Assembly: GCA_021811205.1 (NCBI GenBank)
Contig: JAJZPK010000003.1
Coordinates: forward strand, 1-26,195
Reading direction: 5' to 3'
Length of the DNA: 26,195 nucleotides
From: Pseudomonadota bacterium
GTDB taxonomy: Bacteria > Pseudomonadota > Gammaproteobacteria > Burkholderiales > JABEVD01
Made by a program: the position numbers and the translations under genes. Below the pieces are notes generated by a model, which saw only the letters and a program-made list of their open reading frames with translations, had not been told where the DNA came from and searched no databases. This document shows, in pieces, positions 1 to 6,762 of this stretch (position 1 is the stretch's first letter; every line of letters starts with the position of its first letter).

Positions 1-1
1 C

Positions 2-2368
2 TTCGATGAAGCGAACGACGGCATCCTGCTTCTTTCCAATGAAGGTCGCGTCCTCGACGTCAACCGGATCTGGTACGAAAAACTGGGCTACGAAAAAGAG
101 GAGATGGTGGGCAGACGAATCGCCGAATTCGATCCTCCCGAATTCGCCCCAAAAGTGCCGGAGCGTGTTGCTGAAGTCAGGAAGCAGGGGCACACCGTTT
201 TCGAGTCGGCCCATGTGCGCAAGGACGGCACCCTCATACCCGTCGAAATCAATGCCAGACGCGTCGAAATCGACGGCGAAGAACGCATCCTCAGTGTCGT
301 ACGAGACGTCTCGGAGAGAAAGCGTCTGGAATCCGAGCTCGCAGCAAGGGAAGCCCGCTATCGGGGCGTCATCGAAACATCTGCCGAAGGCTTCTGGATC
401 GTCGACATGGAAGGGCGATTGCTGGAAGTCAACGACACCTATGCAAAGCTTTCAGGATACAGCCGCGAAGAGCTGCTTTCCATGCGCATCCCCGACCTGG
501 AAGCGAAGGAAAGCACCGAAGATACCGCAGCGCACATCGAAACCGTGATGAAAAACGGCTACGACCGGTTCGAGTCGTTCCACAGAAAGAAGGACGGCAC
601 GGTCTGGCCGGTCGAGGTCATCGTCAGCTTCTGGCCGATGGAAGGCGGACGGCTCTTCGTCTTCTGCAGGGACATCACCGAGCGCAAGCATATGGACGAG
701 GAAAAGAGGCTGGCGATGACTGTTTTCCAGAACATCAGCGAAGCCATGACCGTGACCGACGCGCAGCATCGCATCATCGCAATCAACCCCGCATTCACCA
801 AACTCACCGGCTATACGGCAGAGGAAGTGCTGGGCAGGAACCCCAACATCCTGAGCTCCGGGCGGCATGACAGCGAATTCTACCGGGAGATGTGGCAATC
901 CATTTCGGATACCGGCGAGTGGCAAGGCGAAATATGGGACAGGCGCAAGAACGGCGAGCTGATCGCGGAATGGATGACCATCAGCACCATATACGACGAA
1001 GAAGGTCAGGTGCGACAGCGGGTTGCGCTTTTTTCGGATATCACCAAGAAAAAGCAATCCGATGAAATGATCTGGCGCCAGGCCAATTTCGACCCGCTCA
1101 CCCAGCTGCCCAACCGCAACATGTTTCGAGAACGACTTGAGACGGAAATCAAGAAAGCCCAAAGAAACGCTACCGCACTTGGATTGTTCTTCATTGATCT
1201 CGACCGCTTCAAGGAGATCAACGACACGCTCGGCCACCATGTCGGCGACGAGCTGCTCGTCGAGGCTGCCCGCCGCATCATTTCCTGCGTGAGGGAATCG
1301 GATACCGTGGCACGCCTGGGCGGCGACGAATTCACCGTGATCCTCGCGGGATTGACCGACGAGACGAGAATCGAGCGCGTGGCCCAGGAAATCATCCTCA
1401 AACTTGCCAATCCATTTCATCTCGACAAGGAAAGCGCCTACATATCCGCCAGCATCGGCATCACCTTTTACCCGAATGACGCATCGGATGCGCACAACCT
1501 GATCAAGAACGCAGATCAGGCGATGTATGCCGCAAAAAACAAGGGGCGGAACCGCTTCAGCTATTTCACGCCGGCGCTCCAGGAAGAAGCGCTCAAGCGT
1601 CTCCGGATGGCAAGCGACATGCGCACTGCGCTCCTCGAAGGCCAGTTCAGGATCCATTACCAGCCCATCGTCGATCTTGCCTCGGGCCTCGTCCACAAGG
1701 CGGAAGCGCTGCTGCGCTGGGAGCATCCCGAGCACGGCATGATCAGCCCGATGGATTTCATTCCGCTCGCCGAAGAAACGGGAATGATCGTCGAAATAGG
1801 CAACTGGGTATTCCGCGAAACGGCGAATCTTGCCAAGCGCCTCGATTCCCTGGATTTCCAGATCAGCATCAATGCATCCCCGGTTCAGTTCCATAGCGTC
1901 GCCGACCATTTCAGCACCTGGATGGATTACCTGAAAGCGATCGATCTGGATGGAAGCCGCATCGCAATCGAAATCACCGAGGGGCTGCTCCTCGATACGG
2001 AAAGCAGCACGATGGAGCGCCTGCTTGCAATGCGCCGTGCCGGACTGCAGATTTCTCTGGACGACTTCGGGACGGGCTATTCTTCGCTTTCCTACCTCAA
2101 GCGCTACAGCATCGATTACATCAAGATCGACCAGTCCTTCGTCCGGGACATGACGTCTGATCCGAACGATGCAACGCTCTGCGAAGCCATCGTTGTCATG
2201 GCGCACAAGCTCAGAATGAAGGTCGTCGCAGAAGGGGTGGAAACGCCAGATCAGCTTGACCTGCTGGATGCCATGGGCTGTGATTACGCACAAGGTTATT
2301 TTTTCTCGAAACCCATCCCTGCGGAAGAATTCGAGAAAATGATGCTTTCCGGGAAAATCTGGAAGTGA
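2..2368 (+). CDS. PAS-PAS-PAS-GGDEF-EAL cyclic-di-GMP protein (5' end cut off)
   Basis: The reading frame is open from the window edge, so the N-terminus is missing; 788 residues are visible and numbered here from the first visible codon. A partial PAS domain is followed by two more (about residues 118-225 and 235-350); the third has the LSSGRHDSEFY signature common in PAS modules that precede GGDEF-EAL. The diguanylate cyclase domain has an intact GGDEF motif at 440-444, with the RxxD product-inhibition site (RESD, 431-434) five residues before it. The EAL phosphodiesterase domain keeps EALLRW (from 568), the NASP asparagine, ITEG, DDFGTGYS, KID and AEGVET. Both domains therefore look catalytically competent, and which activity dominates cannot be read from sequence. 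The PAS domains presumably sense a cytosolic or redox cue. The stop overlaps the next gene's GTG start (GTGA). Confidence 0.95.
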   Translation, partial: FDEANDGILLLSNEGRVLDVNRIWYEKLGYEKEEMVGRRIAEFDPPEFAPKVPERVAEVRKQGHTVFESAHVRKDGTLIPVEINARRVEIDGEERILSVVRDVSERKRLESELAAREARYRGVIETSAEGFWIVDMEGRLLEVNDTYAKLSGYSREELLSMRIPDLEAKESTEDTAAHIETVMKNGYDRFESFHRKKDGTVWPVEVIVSFWPMEGGRLFVFCRDITERKHMDEEKRLAMTVFQNISEAMTVTDAQHRIIAINPAFTKLTGYTAEEVLGRNPNILSSGRHDSEFYREMWQSISDTGEWQGEIWDRRKNGELIAEWMTISTIYDEEGQVRQRVALFSDITKKKQSDEMIWRQANFDPLTQLPNRNMFRERLETEIKKAQRNATALGLFFIDLDRFKEINDTLGHHVGDELLVEAARRIISCVRESDTVARLGGDEFTVILAGLTDETRIERVAQEIILKLANPFHLDKESAYISASIGITFYPNDASDAHNLIKNADQAMYAAKNKGRNRFSYFTPALQEEALKRLRMASDMRTALLEGQFRIHYQPIVDLASGLVHKAEALLRWEHPEHGMISPMDFIPLAEETGMIVEIGNWVFRETANLAKRLDSLDFQISINASPVQFHSVADHFSTWMDYLKAIDLDGSRIAIEITEGLLLDTESSTMERLLAMRRAGLQISLDDFGTGYSSLSYLKRYSIDYIKIDQSFVRDMTSDPNDATLCEAIVVMAHKLRMKVVAEGVETPDQLDLLDAMGCDYAQGYFFSKPIPAEEFEKMMLSGKIWK

Positions 2369-2883
2369 CGTTGCTGGCGACGGAAAGGCTGGTTCTGAGG
2401 CCGCTGCAGCAGGATGATCTTGAGACTTTCCTTTCGATCTTTTCCAATCCTGAAGTAACGCGATATTACGAAGTCGAAACCATGCATGAACCGGCCCAGG
2501 CCAAAAGGCTGCTCGACCACTTCATCGCCAGCGGCCGACTCGGCATCGTGCCGAAAGGGAGCGAAAAAATCATAGGAAGCTGCGGAATTTTCGCAATCAG
2601 CCAGGAATACTACTCTGCGTCGCTGGGATACGATCTTGCCCATGAATACTGGGGACGCGGCATCATGACCGAAGCCCTGACAGCGCTGCTCGGATTCGGC
2701 TTTCATTCGATGGGGCTCAACCGGATCAGCGCTCTCACCTATCCCGACAATGCAGCATCGATCAGGGTTCTTTCGAAACTCGGCTTCAGAACGGAAGGCA
2801 TCATGCGCGAATTCGGCTTCTGGAAGGGGCGCTTCCACGACATGTCGCTGCATGCCCTCCTGAAGCGAGAGTGGCGCTTCTAG
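2365..2883 (+). CDS. GNAT-family N-acetyltransferase, RimJ/RimL-like
   Basis: A 172-residue protein opening with TERLVLRPLQQDDLETF, the usual start of RimJ/RimL-type GNAT enzymes. The acetyl-CoA binding region is around residues 85-110 (LAHEYWGRGIMTEAL), followed by LNRISALTYPDNAASIRVLSKLGFRTEG, the conserved fold-closing segment. Such enzymes transfer acetyl from acetyl-CoA to a protein N-terminus or a small amine; the substrate here is unknown. The start is a GTG that overlaps the stop of the GGDEF-EAL gene by four bases, so translation is probably coupled. A functional link to cyclic-di-GMP signalling is not evident. The stop codon is part of a hairpin shared with the convergent cupin gene. 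Confidence 0.9.
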   Translation: MTLLATERLVLRPLQQDDLETFLSIFSNPEVTRYYEVETMHEPAQAKRLLDHFIASGRLGIVPKGSEKIIGSCGIFAISQEYYSASLGYDLAHEYWGRGIMTEALTALLGFGFHSMGLNRISALTYPDNAASIRVLSKLGFRTEGIMREFGFWKGRFHDMSLHALLKREWRF

Positions 2884-2899
2884 GGCGTGTTACGCCCTA
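2881..2899. terminator. Hairpin shared by two convergent stop codons
   Basis: A perfect 7-bp stem, TAGGGCG / CGCCCTA, with a 5-base loop (TGTTA). The left arm begins with the TAG stop of the acetyltransferase and the right arm ends with the complement of the TAG stop of the cupin gene. There is no T tract on either side, so it is not a classical intrinsic terminator. It is more likely a 3'-end stabilising or weak bidirectional element. Confidence 0.45.
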
Positions 2900-3253
2900 A
2901 AGAAGCTCGGTGTCCTCATGGGAATAAGGGGGAGAGGACGCGCAGAGTATCCTGAGATCGACATGCCCGGTATTTCTGATCTTGTGCGGATTCCCCGGGA
3001 AAATGCAGACAGTGTCTCCCTCGGCAACGGAAAATACGGAATCCCCCAGAGACATTTCTCCTTTCCCCTGGGTGACATGGTAAAGCTCCTCGCTCGTCAG
3101 ATGCCTGTGCAGCAGTGTTTCCATGCCGACAGACACGATTGCCTCCGCCAGACTCTGATTCAGGTTTCCATGGCTTTGCGGGTGCATCAGCTCCCGGATC
3201 AGCGAACCGTCACGGGTGGTATAGGCAGGAATGTCATCGTAACTGTTTTTCAT
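2897..3253 (-). CDS. Small single-domain cupin protein
   Basis: A 118-residue protein with one cupin barrel. Motif 1 is seen as HRHLTSEELYHVTQGKGEM (two His and a Glu positioned as metal ligands) and motif 2 as FPGNPHKIRN. It is the size of stand-alone cupins that bind a metal and act as sugar-modifying, dioxygenase-like or sensing proteins; no substrate can be assigned. It is the last gene of the rubrerythrin operon and its ATG lies 20 bases inside the end of the phosphoribosyltransferase gene, which argues for co-translation. Its N-terminus (SYDDIPAYTTRDGSLIRELMHP) fits a family often annotated as cupin domain-containing protein. No clear Shine-Dalgarno precedes the ATG, consistent with coupling. 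Confidence 0.85.
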   Translation of the reverse strand: MKNSYDDIPAYTTRDGSLIRELMHPQSHGNLNQSLAEAIVSVGMETLLHRHLTSEELYHVTQGKGEMSLGDSVFSVAEGDTVCIFPGNPHKIRNTGHVDLRILCASSPPYSHEDTELL

Positions 3254-3866
3254 GAAATTTCTTCAATATCGTCATCACTTCTTCGTCTTCCACCTGGGGG
3301 AAGCTCGAATAGAACTGCCCGACGGCCTGGAAATATTCAGGCGTCTCGAGGCAGACCGTCTCGTCCGCGAGTTTTTTCACTTTTTCCAGCGTGTCGGGCG
3401 GAGAGACCGGAACAGCGCAGACCAGGACAGCGGGATGCTTCGCGCGCAACGCATGCAGCGCAGAGATCATGGTCGATCCGGTAGCGAGCCCGTCGTCGAC
3501 GACGATGGCAATGCGTCCTTCGGGGTTCACGGGCGGGGTGTATTGCTTGCGCCGCTGCGCAAGAATCTCGAGCTGAATCTGCTTTTCCCGCTCGATGTAT
3601 TCGGGGCCGGCCCCTTCTCTTTCCGCATAGTCGGCCACATAACTCCATCCGGATTCGTCCACGGATCCCACTGCGAATTCCGGGTTGTATGGGGATCTCA
3701 GTTTTCTGACCAGAACGACATCGAGCTCCCCTTGAAGCGCTTCGGCGATGCGTTCAGCCATGGGTACGGCGCCCCTGGGTATGGCGAGCACGAGGGGATG
3801 CTTTCCCTTGTATTTGCCGAGCGCTTTTGCGAGCTTGTCCGCAGCATCATGTCTGTCCGAGAACAT
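3234..3866 (-). CDS. Phosphoribosyltransferase-domain protein
   Basis: A 210-residue type I phosphoribosyltransferase fold. The PRPP-binding loop is IAIVVDDGLATGST (residues 119-132, two acidic residues followed by the TGST turn). The N-terminal stretch VLAIPRGAVPMAERIAEAL plus VVLVRKLRSPYNPEFAVGSV is typical of the stand-alone family often found beside stress genes rather than of classical purine salvage enzymes. The start chosen is the ATG at 3866, preceded by a strong GGAGG; the frame is open further upstream (to 3983), but that part overlaps the oxidoreductase gene and looks like out-of-frame coding. The substrate base is unknown. It sits 25 bases behind the rubredoxin reductase gene in the peroxide-defence operon. 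Confidence 0.9.
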   Translation of the reverse strand: MFSDRHDAADKLAKALGKYKGKHPLVLAIPRGAVPMAERIAEALQGELDVVLVRKLRSPYNPEFAVGSVDESGWSYVADYAEREGAGPEYIEREKQIQLEILAQRRKQYTPPVNPEGRIAIVVDDGLATGSTMISALHALRAKHPAVLVCAVPVSPPDTLEKVKKLADETVCLETPEYFQAVGQFYSSFPQVEDEEVMTILKKFHEKQLR

Positions 3867-3891
3867 ATCTCCTCCTTCCCTACAGCATAGT

Positions 3892-4998
3892 TCATGATAG
3901 GATCTGCGGCAGCTCTCTGGCCAGCGCGTTCTTTTCGGAAGCCACCTTGCCGCAAAGCGCAAAACCGAGCATTTTCCCGTCATCCCCGATGAACAGGGAC
4001 TTCACCCCTTCCGTACCGGATTCGGACTGCCATTGCCCCTTTGCCTCTGGGTTAGGAGGTGAAACCACGAGCGGGCAGGAAGGCGTCTTGACGACCACAG
4101 GCATGGCCGGATAGACGAGCTTCTCCCGCTTTCCAAGAAGATTCGCTGCAAGGATCCTGGACGCATGCATGATGGGCATCACGAAAGGGAGCACAATTCC
4201 CTCCACTTCCATGCAGTCGCCGATCGCATAAATGTCTGTCTGACTCGTCTCGAGATGGCGATCGACGCGGATGCCGCGTCCCACTTCGATGCCAGCATCA
4301 AACGCGAGCTTCGTCCTGGGTTTCAGCCCGATCGCGGAAAGAACGATTTCGGCATCGAAAACCGACCCGTCTTCGAGATGGACATGCCCCTGTTCGATCT
4401 TCGAGACTTTCGCATTGAAATGCCAGTTCACATTCAACGAACGCTCGATCCAGTGGCCGCATTCGGGCGGCACAAGCCGCCCCAGGGGACGGTCTGCGAT
4501 ATCATAGACATCGACGACAAATCCCGCACGGCTCAGGTCATCGGCGAATTCGCATCCGACCAGCCCGGCCCCGAGAATCGCGACCTTCTTTTTTCCTTCG
4601 AGCGCCTGCCTGAATTTCGCATAGTCGGCAAGATCGTTGACTGAAAGCGTCCCTTCATGGAACCTGATCGGATCGGCGCCCAGGGCGAGGACCAGCTTCG
4701 AATAGCCGATTTTCCTTCCCCGGACGGCAATTTCGCGATCCTCCGGAAAAATCGCATCCACCACGGCACGAGGCAGGATATCGGCGCCAAGCTCTTGCCC
4801 CATTTGCGCAGATCTCTTGAGCACAAGGGTATCTGGCGTCTTATTCGATGCGAAGGCATTCGAGAGCATGGGCTTGGAATAGAAATCCCCGGAATCCGAT
4901 GCGACGATGAGGAGGGGAACGGCTCCGTCAAGGCGCCTGATCTCCTTGGCGCACTGATAGCCGGCGAGACCCGCCCCCAGGAACACGATGGGTTCCAT
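3892..4998 (-). CDS. FAD/NAD(P)H-dependent oxidoreductase, probable rubredoxin reductase
   Basis: A 368-residue pyridine nucleotide-disulfide oxidoreductase fold. The FAD-binding GAGLAG is at residues 8-13, the central NAD(P)H-binding GAGLVGCE at 143-150, and the second FAD contact TDIYAIGDC at 254-262. There is no CxxxxC redox disulfide after the FAD motif, as expected for rubredoxin or ferredoxin reductases rather than thioredoxin-type enzymes. It should pass electrons from NAD(P)H to the rubredoxin encoded just upstream (two bases between the genes). The length matches rubredoxin reductases of the AlkT/NorW class. The ATG at 4998 is chosen because MEPIVFLGAGLAG is the expected N-terminus. 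The specific partner is inferred from gene order. Confidence 0.92.
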   Translation of the reverse strand: MEPIVFLGAGLAGYQCAKEIRRLDGAVPLLIVASDSGDFYSKPMLSNAFASNKTPDTLVLKRSAQMGQELGADILPRAVVDAIFPEDREIAVRGRKIGYSKLVLALGADPIRFHEGTLSVNDLADYAKFRQALEGKKKVAILGAGLVGCEFADDLSRAGFVVDVYDIADRPLGRLVPPECGHWIERSLNVNWHFNAKVSKIEQGHVHLEDGSVFDAEIVLSAIGLKPRTKLAFDAGIEVGRGIRVDRHLETSQTDIYAIGDCMEVEGIVLPFVMPIMHASRILAANLLGKREKLVYPAMPVVVKTPSCPLVVSPPNPEAKGQWQSESGTEGVKSLFIGDDGKMLGFALCGKVASEKNALARELPQILS

Positions 4999-5000
4999 GT

Positions 5001-5165
5001 TCAGATTTCGACCATCTCGAAATCGGATTTCGCCACGCCGCAGTCTGGACAGCTCCAGCCATCCGGAATGTCGTCCCACCGCGTCCCGGGGCCGACCCCT
5101 TCTTCCGGCATCCCCATCGCCTCGTCGTAAACGAAGCCGCACACCACGCATTGCCATTTCTTCAT
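5001..5165 (-). CDS. Rubredoxin
   Basis: A 54-residue protein with the two iron-binding knuckles CVVCG (Cys6, Cys9) and CPDCG (Cys39, Cys42), the conserved YDEAMG...[12 protein letters not shown] core and a normal rubredoxin length. It is a small one-electron carrier. Its ATG overlaps the rubrerythrin TGA (ATGA) with GGAGG upstream, so the two proteins are translated in tandem. In this operon it most likely carries electrons from the flavoprotein reductase to rubrerythrin, replacing the rubredoxin domain that the rubrerythrin lacks. An alternative role as electron donor to another diiron enzyme cannot be excluded. Confidence 0.97.
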   Translation of the reverse strand: MKKWQCVVCGFVYDEAMGMPEEGVGPGTRWDDIPDGWSCPDCGVAKSDFEMVEI

Positions 5166-5635
5166 GATGCCCTCCCGCCAGCAATCCTGTCGAGCGCCGC
5201 ACGATAATGGGCAGCATGCCGCTCTTCGACCTTCGCCAGGGCGGAAAAACGCTTCTCCGCCATCTTCAGCGTCGCACTGAATCGCTGCGCATGATCCCTC
5301 GATTCGGCGATCTGCTCGTCGATCTCGGACACGGCATCCTGTCTTCCTTCTTCCTCGGCGATTCGCCTGAATGAGGGATACATCTCGGTGTATTCGTAGG
5401 TCTCCCCTTCTATCGCCATTTCCAGGCAAGCTGCCGGGGACAATTGAGGATAGAGCAGATCGAGGTGGCCGAAGGCATGACGCATTTCCTGTGCTGCAGT
5501 TTCCTCGAACACTTTCGCCGTCTCCGCATCACCTGAACGTCGGCACTCTTTGGCGAAATAGAGGTATTTGATGTGGGCCATCGATTCGCCGGCGAAGGCG
5601 GATTCTACGTTCCTCATGGTCGACGATGGTTTCAT
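5162..5635 (-). CDS. Rubrerythrin (diiron domain only)
   Basis: A 157-residue ferritin-like four-helix protein with the ligand pattern of rubrerythrins: Glu17 ([11 protein letters not shown]), Glu50-x-x-His53 (QEMRHAFGH), a Glu-rich helix at 77-84 ([10 protein letters not shown]) and EERH at 137-140. Rubrerythrins reduce hydrogen peroxide at a diiron site. Classical ones end in a rubredoxin domain of about 40 residues; here it is absent and a separate rubredoxin gene follows immediately, overlapping by four bases. A good Shine-Dalgarno (AAGGAGA) lies before the ATG. The upstream region has an OxyR-type box next to a promoter, so peroxide induction is likely. The gene begins about 106 bases after oxyR on the same strand. 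Confidence 0.95.
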   Translation of the reverse strand: MKPSSTMRNVESAFAGESMAHIKYLYFAKECRRSGDAETAKVFEETAAQEMRHAFGHLDLLYPQLSPAACLEMAIEGETYEYTEMYPSFRRIAEEEGRQDAVSEIDEQIAESRDHAQRFSATLKMAEKRFSALAKVEERHAAHYRAALDRIAGGRAS

Positions 5636-5654
5636 TTCGCGTTCTCCTTTGCAT

Positions 5655-5678
5655 GGTCAAGAGCATGTGCTCAAGACC
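5655..5678. promoter_or_regulatory. Interrupted palindrome over the rubrerythrin transcription start region
   Basis: GGTC-AA-GAGCA-TG-TGCTC-AA-GACC: both arms (GGTC/GACC and GAGCA/TGCTC) are perfectly complementary, with only the AA pairs unmatched. It is centred about 31 bases upstream of the rubrerythrin ATG and falls around the start site predicted from the -10 at 5680-5685. That position suits a repressor operator or an mRNA 5' hairpin. It matches no operator that I can name. Confidence 0.5.
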
Positions 5679-5679
5679 C

Positions 5680-5709
5680 ATGTTACGGATGGAGAAACCG
5701 CCCGTCCAA
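5680..5709 (-). promoter_or_regulatory. Candidate promoter of the rubrerythrin operon
   Basis: On the minus strand, TTGGAC (5709-5704) is followed after 18 bases by TAACAT (5685-5680, 4 of 6 to TATAAT). The -35 is poor, as expected for an activator-dependent promoter, and it directly abuts the OxyR-type box. The predicted start lies near 5673, giving a short leader before the AAGGAGA ribosome site. Confidence 0.45.
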
Positions 5710-5745
5710 TTGATTGTTTCCCTGATTTTGATAGCCCAAAGCTAT
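5709..5745 (-). promoter_or_regulatory. OxyR-type binding site upstream of rubrerythrin
   Basis: Read on the minus strand, the known OxyR pattern ATAG-N7-CTAT-N7-ATAG-N7-CTAT is matched by ATAG, CTAT, AGGG and CAAT at exactly the right spacing (13 of 16 bases). The first half is also a perfect LysR-type inverted repeat, ATAGC-N5-GCTAT (5731-5745), whose end overlaps the oxyR stop codon. The downstream end touches the -35, the usual geometry for OxyR activation. Confidence 0.65.
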
Positions 5746-6686
5746 GAATCTTTGATGGCGCCTTCCAGCCATGTCACGCCTGGAAGCTTGCAGTCCATTA
5801 TGCCTTGTCTGATCGCTTCCACGGCCTGCGGTCTGTAGAAGCTCTTGCGCCAGGCAAGCAGGACGCGACGCGTCGGCACGGGAGAGGCAAACGGTCTGAT
5901 CTCGATCAACGGGCTCTTCGATTCTTCCGAATCCGCCGCAGTAGAGGGCAGCACGGTGATGCCCGATCCGGAGGCGACCATGTAGCGTATCGTCTCCAGG
6001 GAACTGCCTTCCACGGTCTTCTGCAGGCCCGAGGTCGTGGCGATGGTCTTGCTGAGCGCGGGGCTCGCCTGAAGGACCTGGTCCCTGAAACAGTTTCCGG
6101 CGGCAAGCAGGAAAAGATTGTCCTGCGCGAGTTGAGAGGCGGAAATGGCCGGCTTGGAAACCCATTTGTGGTTCGCCGGCAGCGCGACCCTGAAGGGCTC
6201 GGCATAGAGCTCCTGTGTCAGGATGCCGGGCTCGGAAAAGGGTGCCGAGATGACGGCGATGTCCAGCTCTCCTCGCTTCAAGAGATCGGAAAGACGGTTT
6301 GTGAAATTCTCCTGAATCAGGAGAGGCATGAACGGCGTGCGTTCGTGAAGGATCGGAATCAGCTTCGGAAAAAGATAGGGGGCGATGGTGTAGATCGCGC
6401 CTATTCTCAGCGCTCCGTTCAACTGGTCTTTGCCTTTGTGCGCCATCTGCCTGATTGCAGTCGTTTCCTCCAGCACGCGCTTCGCCTGAACGACGATCAT
6501 TTCCCCGATCGGCGTCACGGAAACATCGCTCATGCCGCGTTCGAACAGCGTGACGCCGAGCTCGTCTTCGAGCTTCCTGACTGCAACGCTAAGCGTCGGC
6601 TGGCTGACGAAACAGGCCTTGGCTGCCCGGCCGAAATGCCTCTCTCTGGCCAGCGCCACGATATACTTGAACTCGGTGAGTGTCAT
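5742..6686 (-). CDS. oxyR: OxyR-like LysR-family peroxide regulator (resolving Cys replaced by Ser)
   Basis: A 314-residue LysR regulator. The winged HTH is residues 1-60 (TEFKYIVALARERHFGRAAKACFVSQPTLS in segments), and the effector domain contains the OxyR hallmark GNCFRDQ with the peroxidatic Cys at 199, the E. coli number. SLETIRYMVASGSGITVLPS (229-248) is also OxyR-like. Position 208, which carries the resolving Cys in E. coli, is Ser (codon AGC, plus positions 6063-6065). The only other cysteines are Cys25 and Cys299. The protein therefore probably cannot form the usual 199-208 disulfide and would have to signal by a single-Cys modification. It is transcribed from its own promoter and lies directly upstream of the rubrerythrin operon that it probably controls. 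No strong Shine-Dalgarno is seen. Confidence 0.93.
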   Translation of the reverse strand: MTLTEFKYIVALARERHFGRAAKACFVSQPTLSVAVRKLEDELGVTLFERGMSDVSVTPIGEMIVVQAKRVLEETTAIRQMAHKGKDQLNGALRIGAIYTIAPYLFPKLIPILHERTPFMPLLIQENFTNRLSDLLKRGELDIAVISAPFSEPGILTQELYAEPFRVALPANHKWVSKPAISASQLAQDNLFLLAAGNCFRDQVLQASPALSKTIATTSGLQKTVEGSSLETIRYMVASGSGITVLPSTAADSEESKSPLIEIRPFASPVPTRRVLLAWRKSFYRPQAVEAIRQGIMDCKLPGVTWLEGAIKDS

Positions 6687-6716
6687 GAAAATTTTAGACT
6701 GTCGATAGAATTATTT

Positions 6717-6745
6717 AATATAGCCAAAAGCACCTATTTTGACAA
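6717..6745 (-). promoter_or_regulatory. Sigma70-type promoter of oxyR
   Basis: On the minus strand, TTGTCA (6745-6740) and TATATT (6722-6717) are separated by 17 bases; each matches 5 of 6 consensus positions. It is placed 31 bases before the oxyR ATG, within the 76-base gap after the AsmA-like gene. This AT-rich gap contrasts with its surroundings. Confidence 0.65.
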
Positions 6746-6762
6746 GCGGCAATGTGCGCGAG

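Noticed and set aside
452..2293. 613-codon open frame on the minus strand opposite the GGDEF-EAL gene
   Set aside because: The sense frame has complete domain motifs; the antisense protein has no recognisable domain and follows from codon bias.
4999..5217. N-terminal extension of the rubredoxin reductase
   Set aside because: It overlaps the rubredoxin gene out of frame, is Arg/Gly-rich noise, and the FAD motif begins normally after the ATG at 4998.
6705..6737. ATAG and CTAT elements in the oxyR promoter as an OxyR autoregulatory box
   Set aside because: The elements are present, but their spacing (10 bases, not 7) does not fit the OxyR phase; not called.
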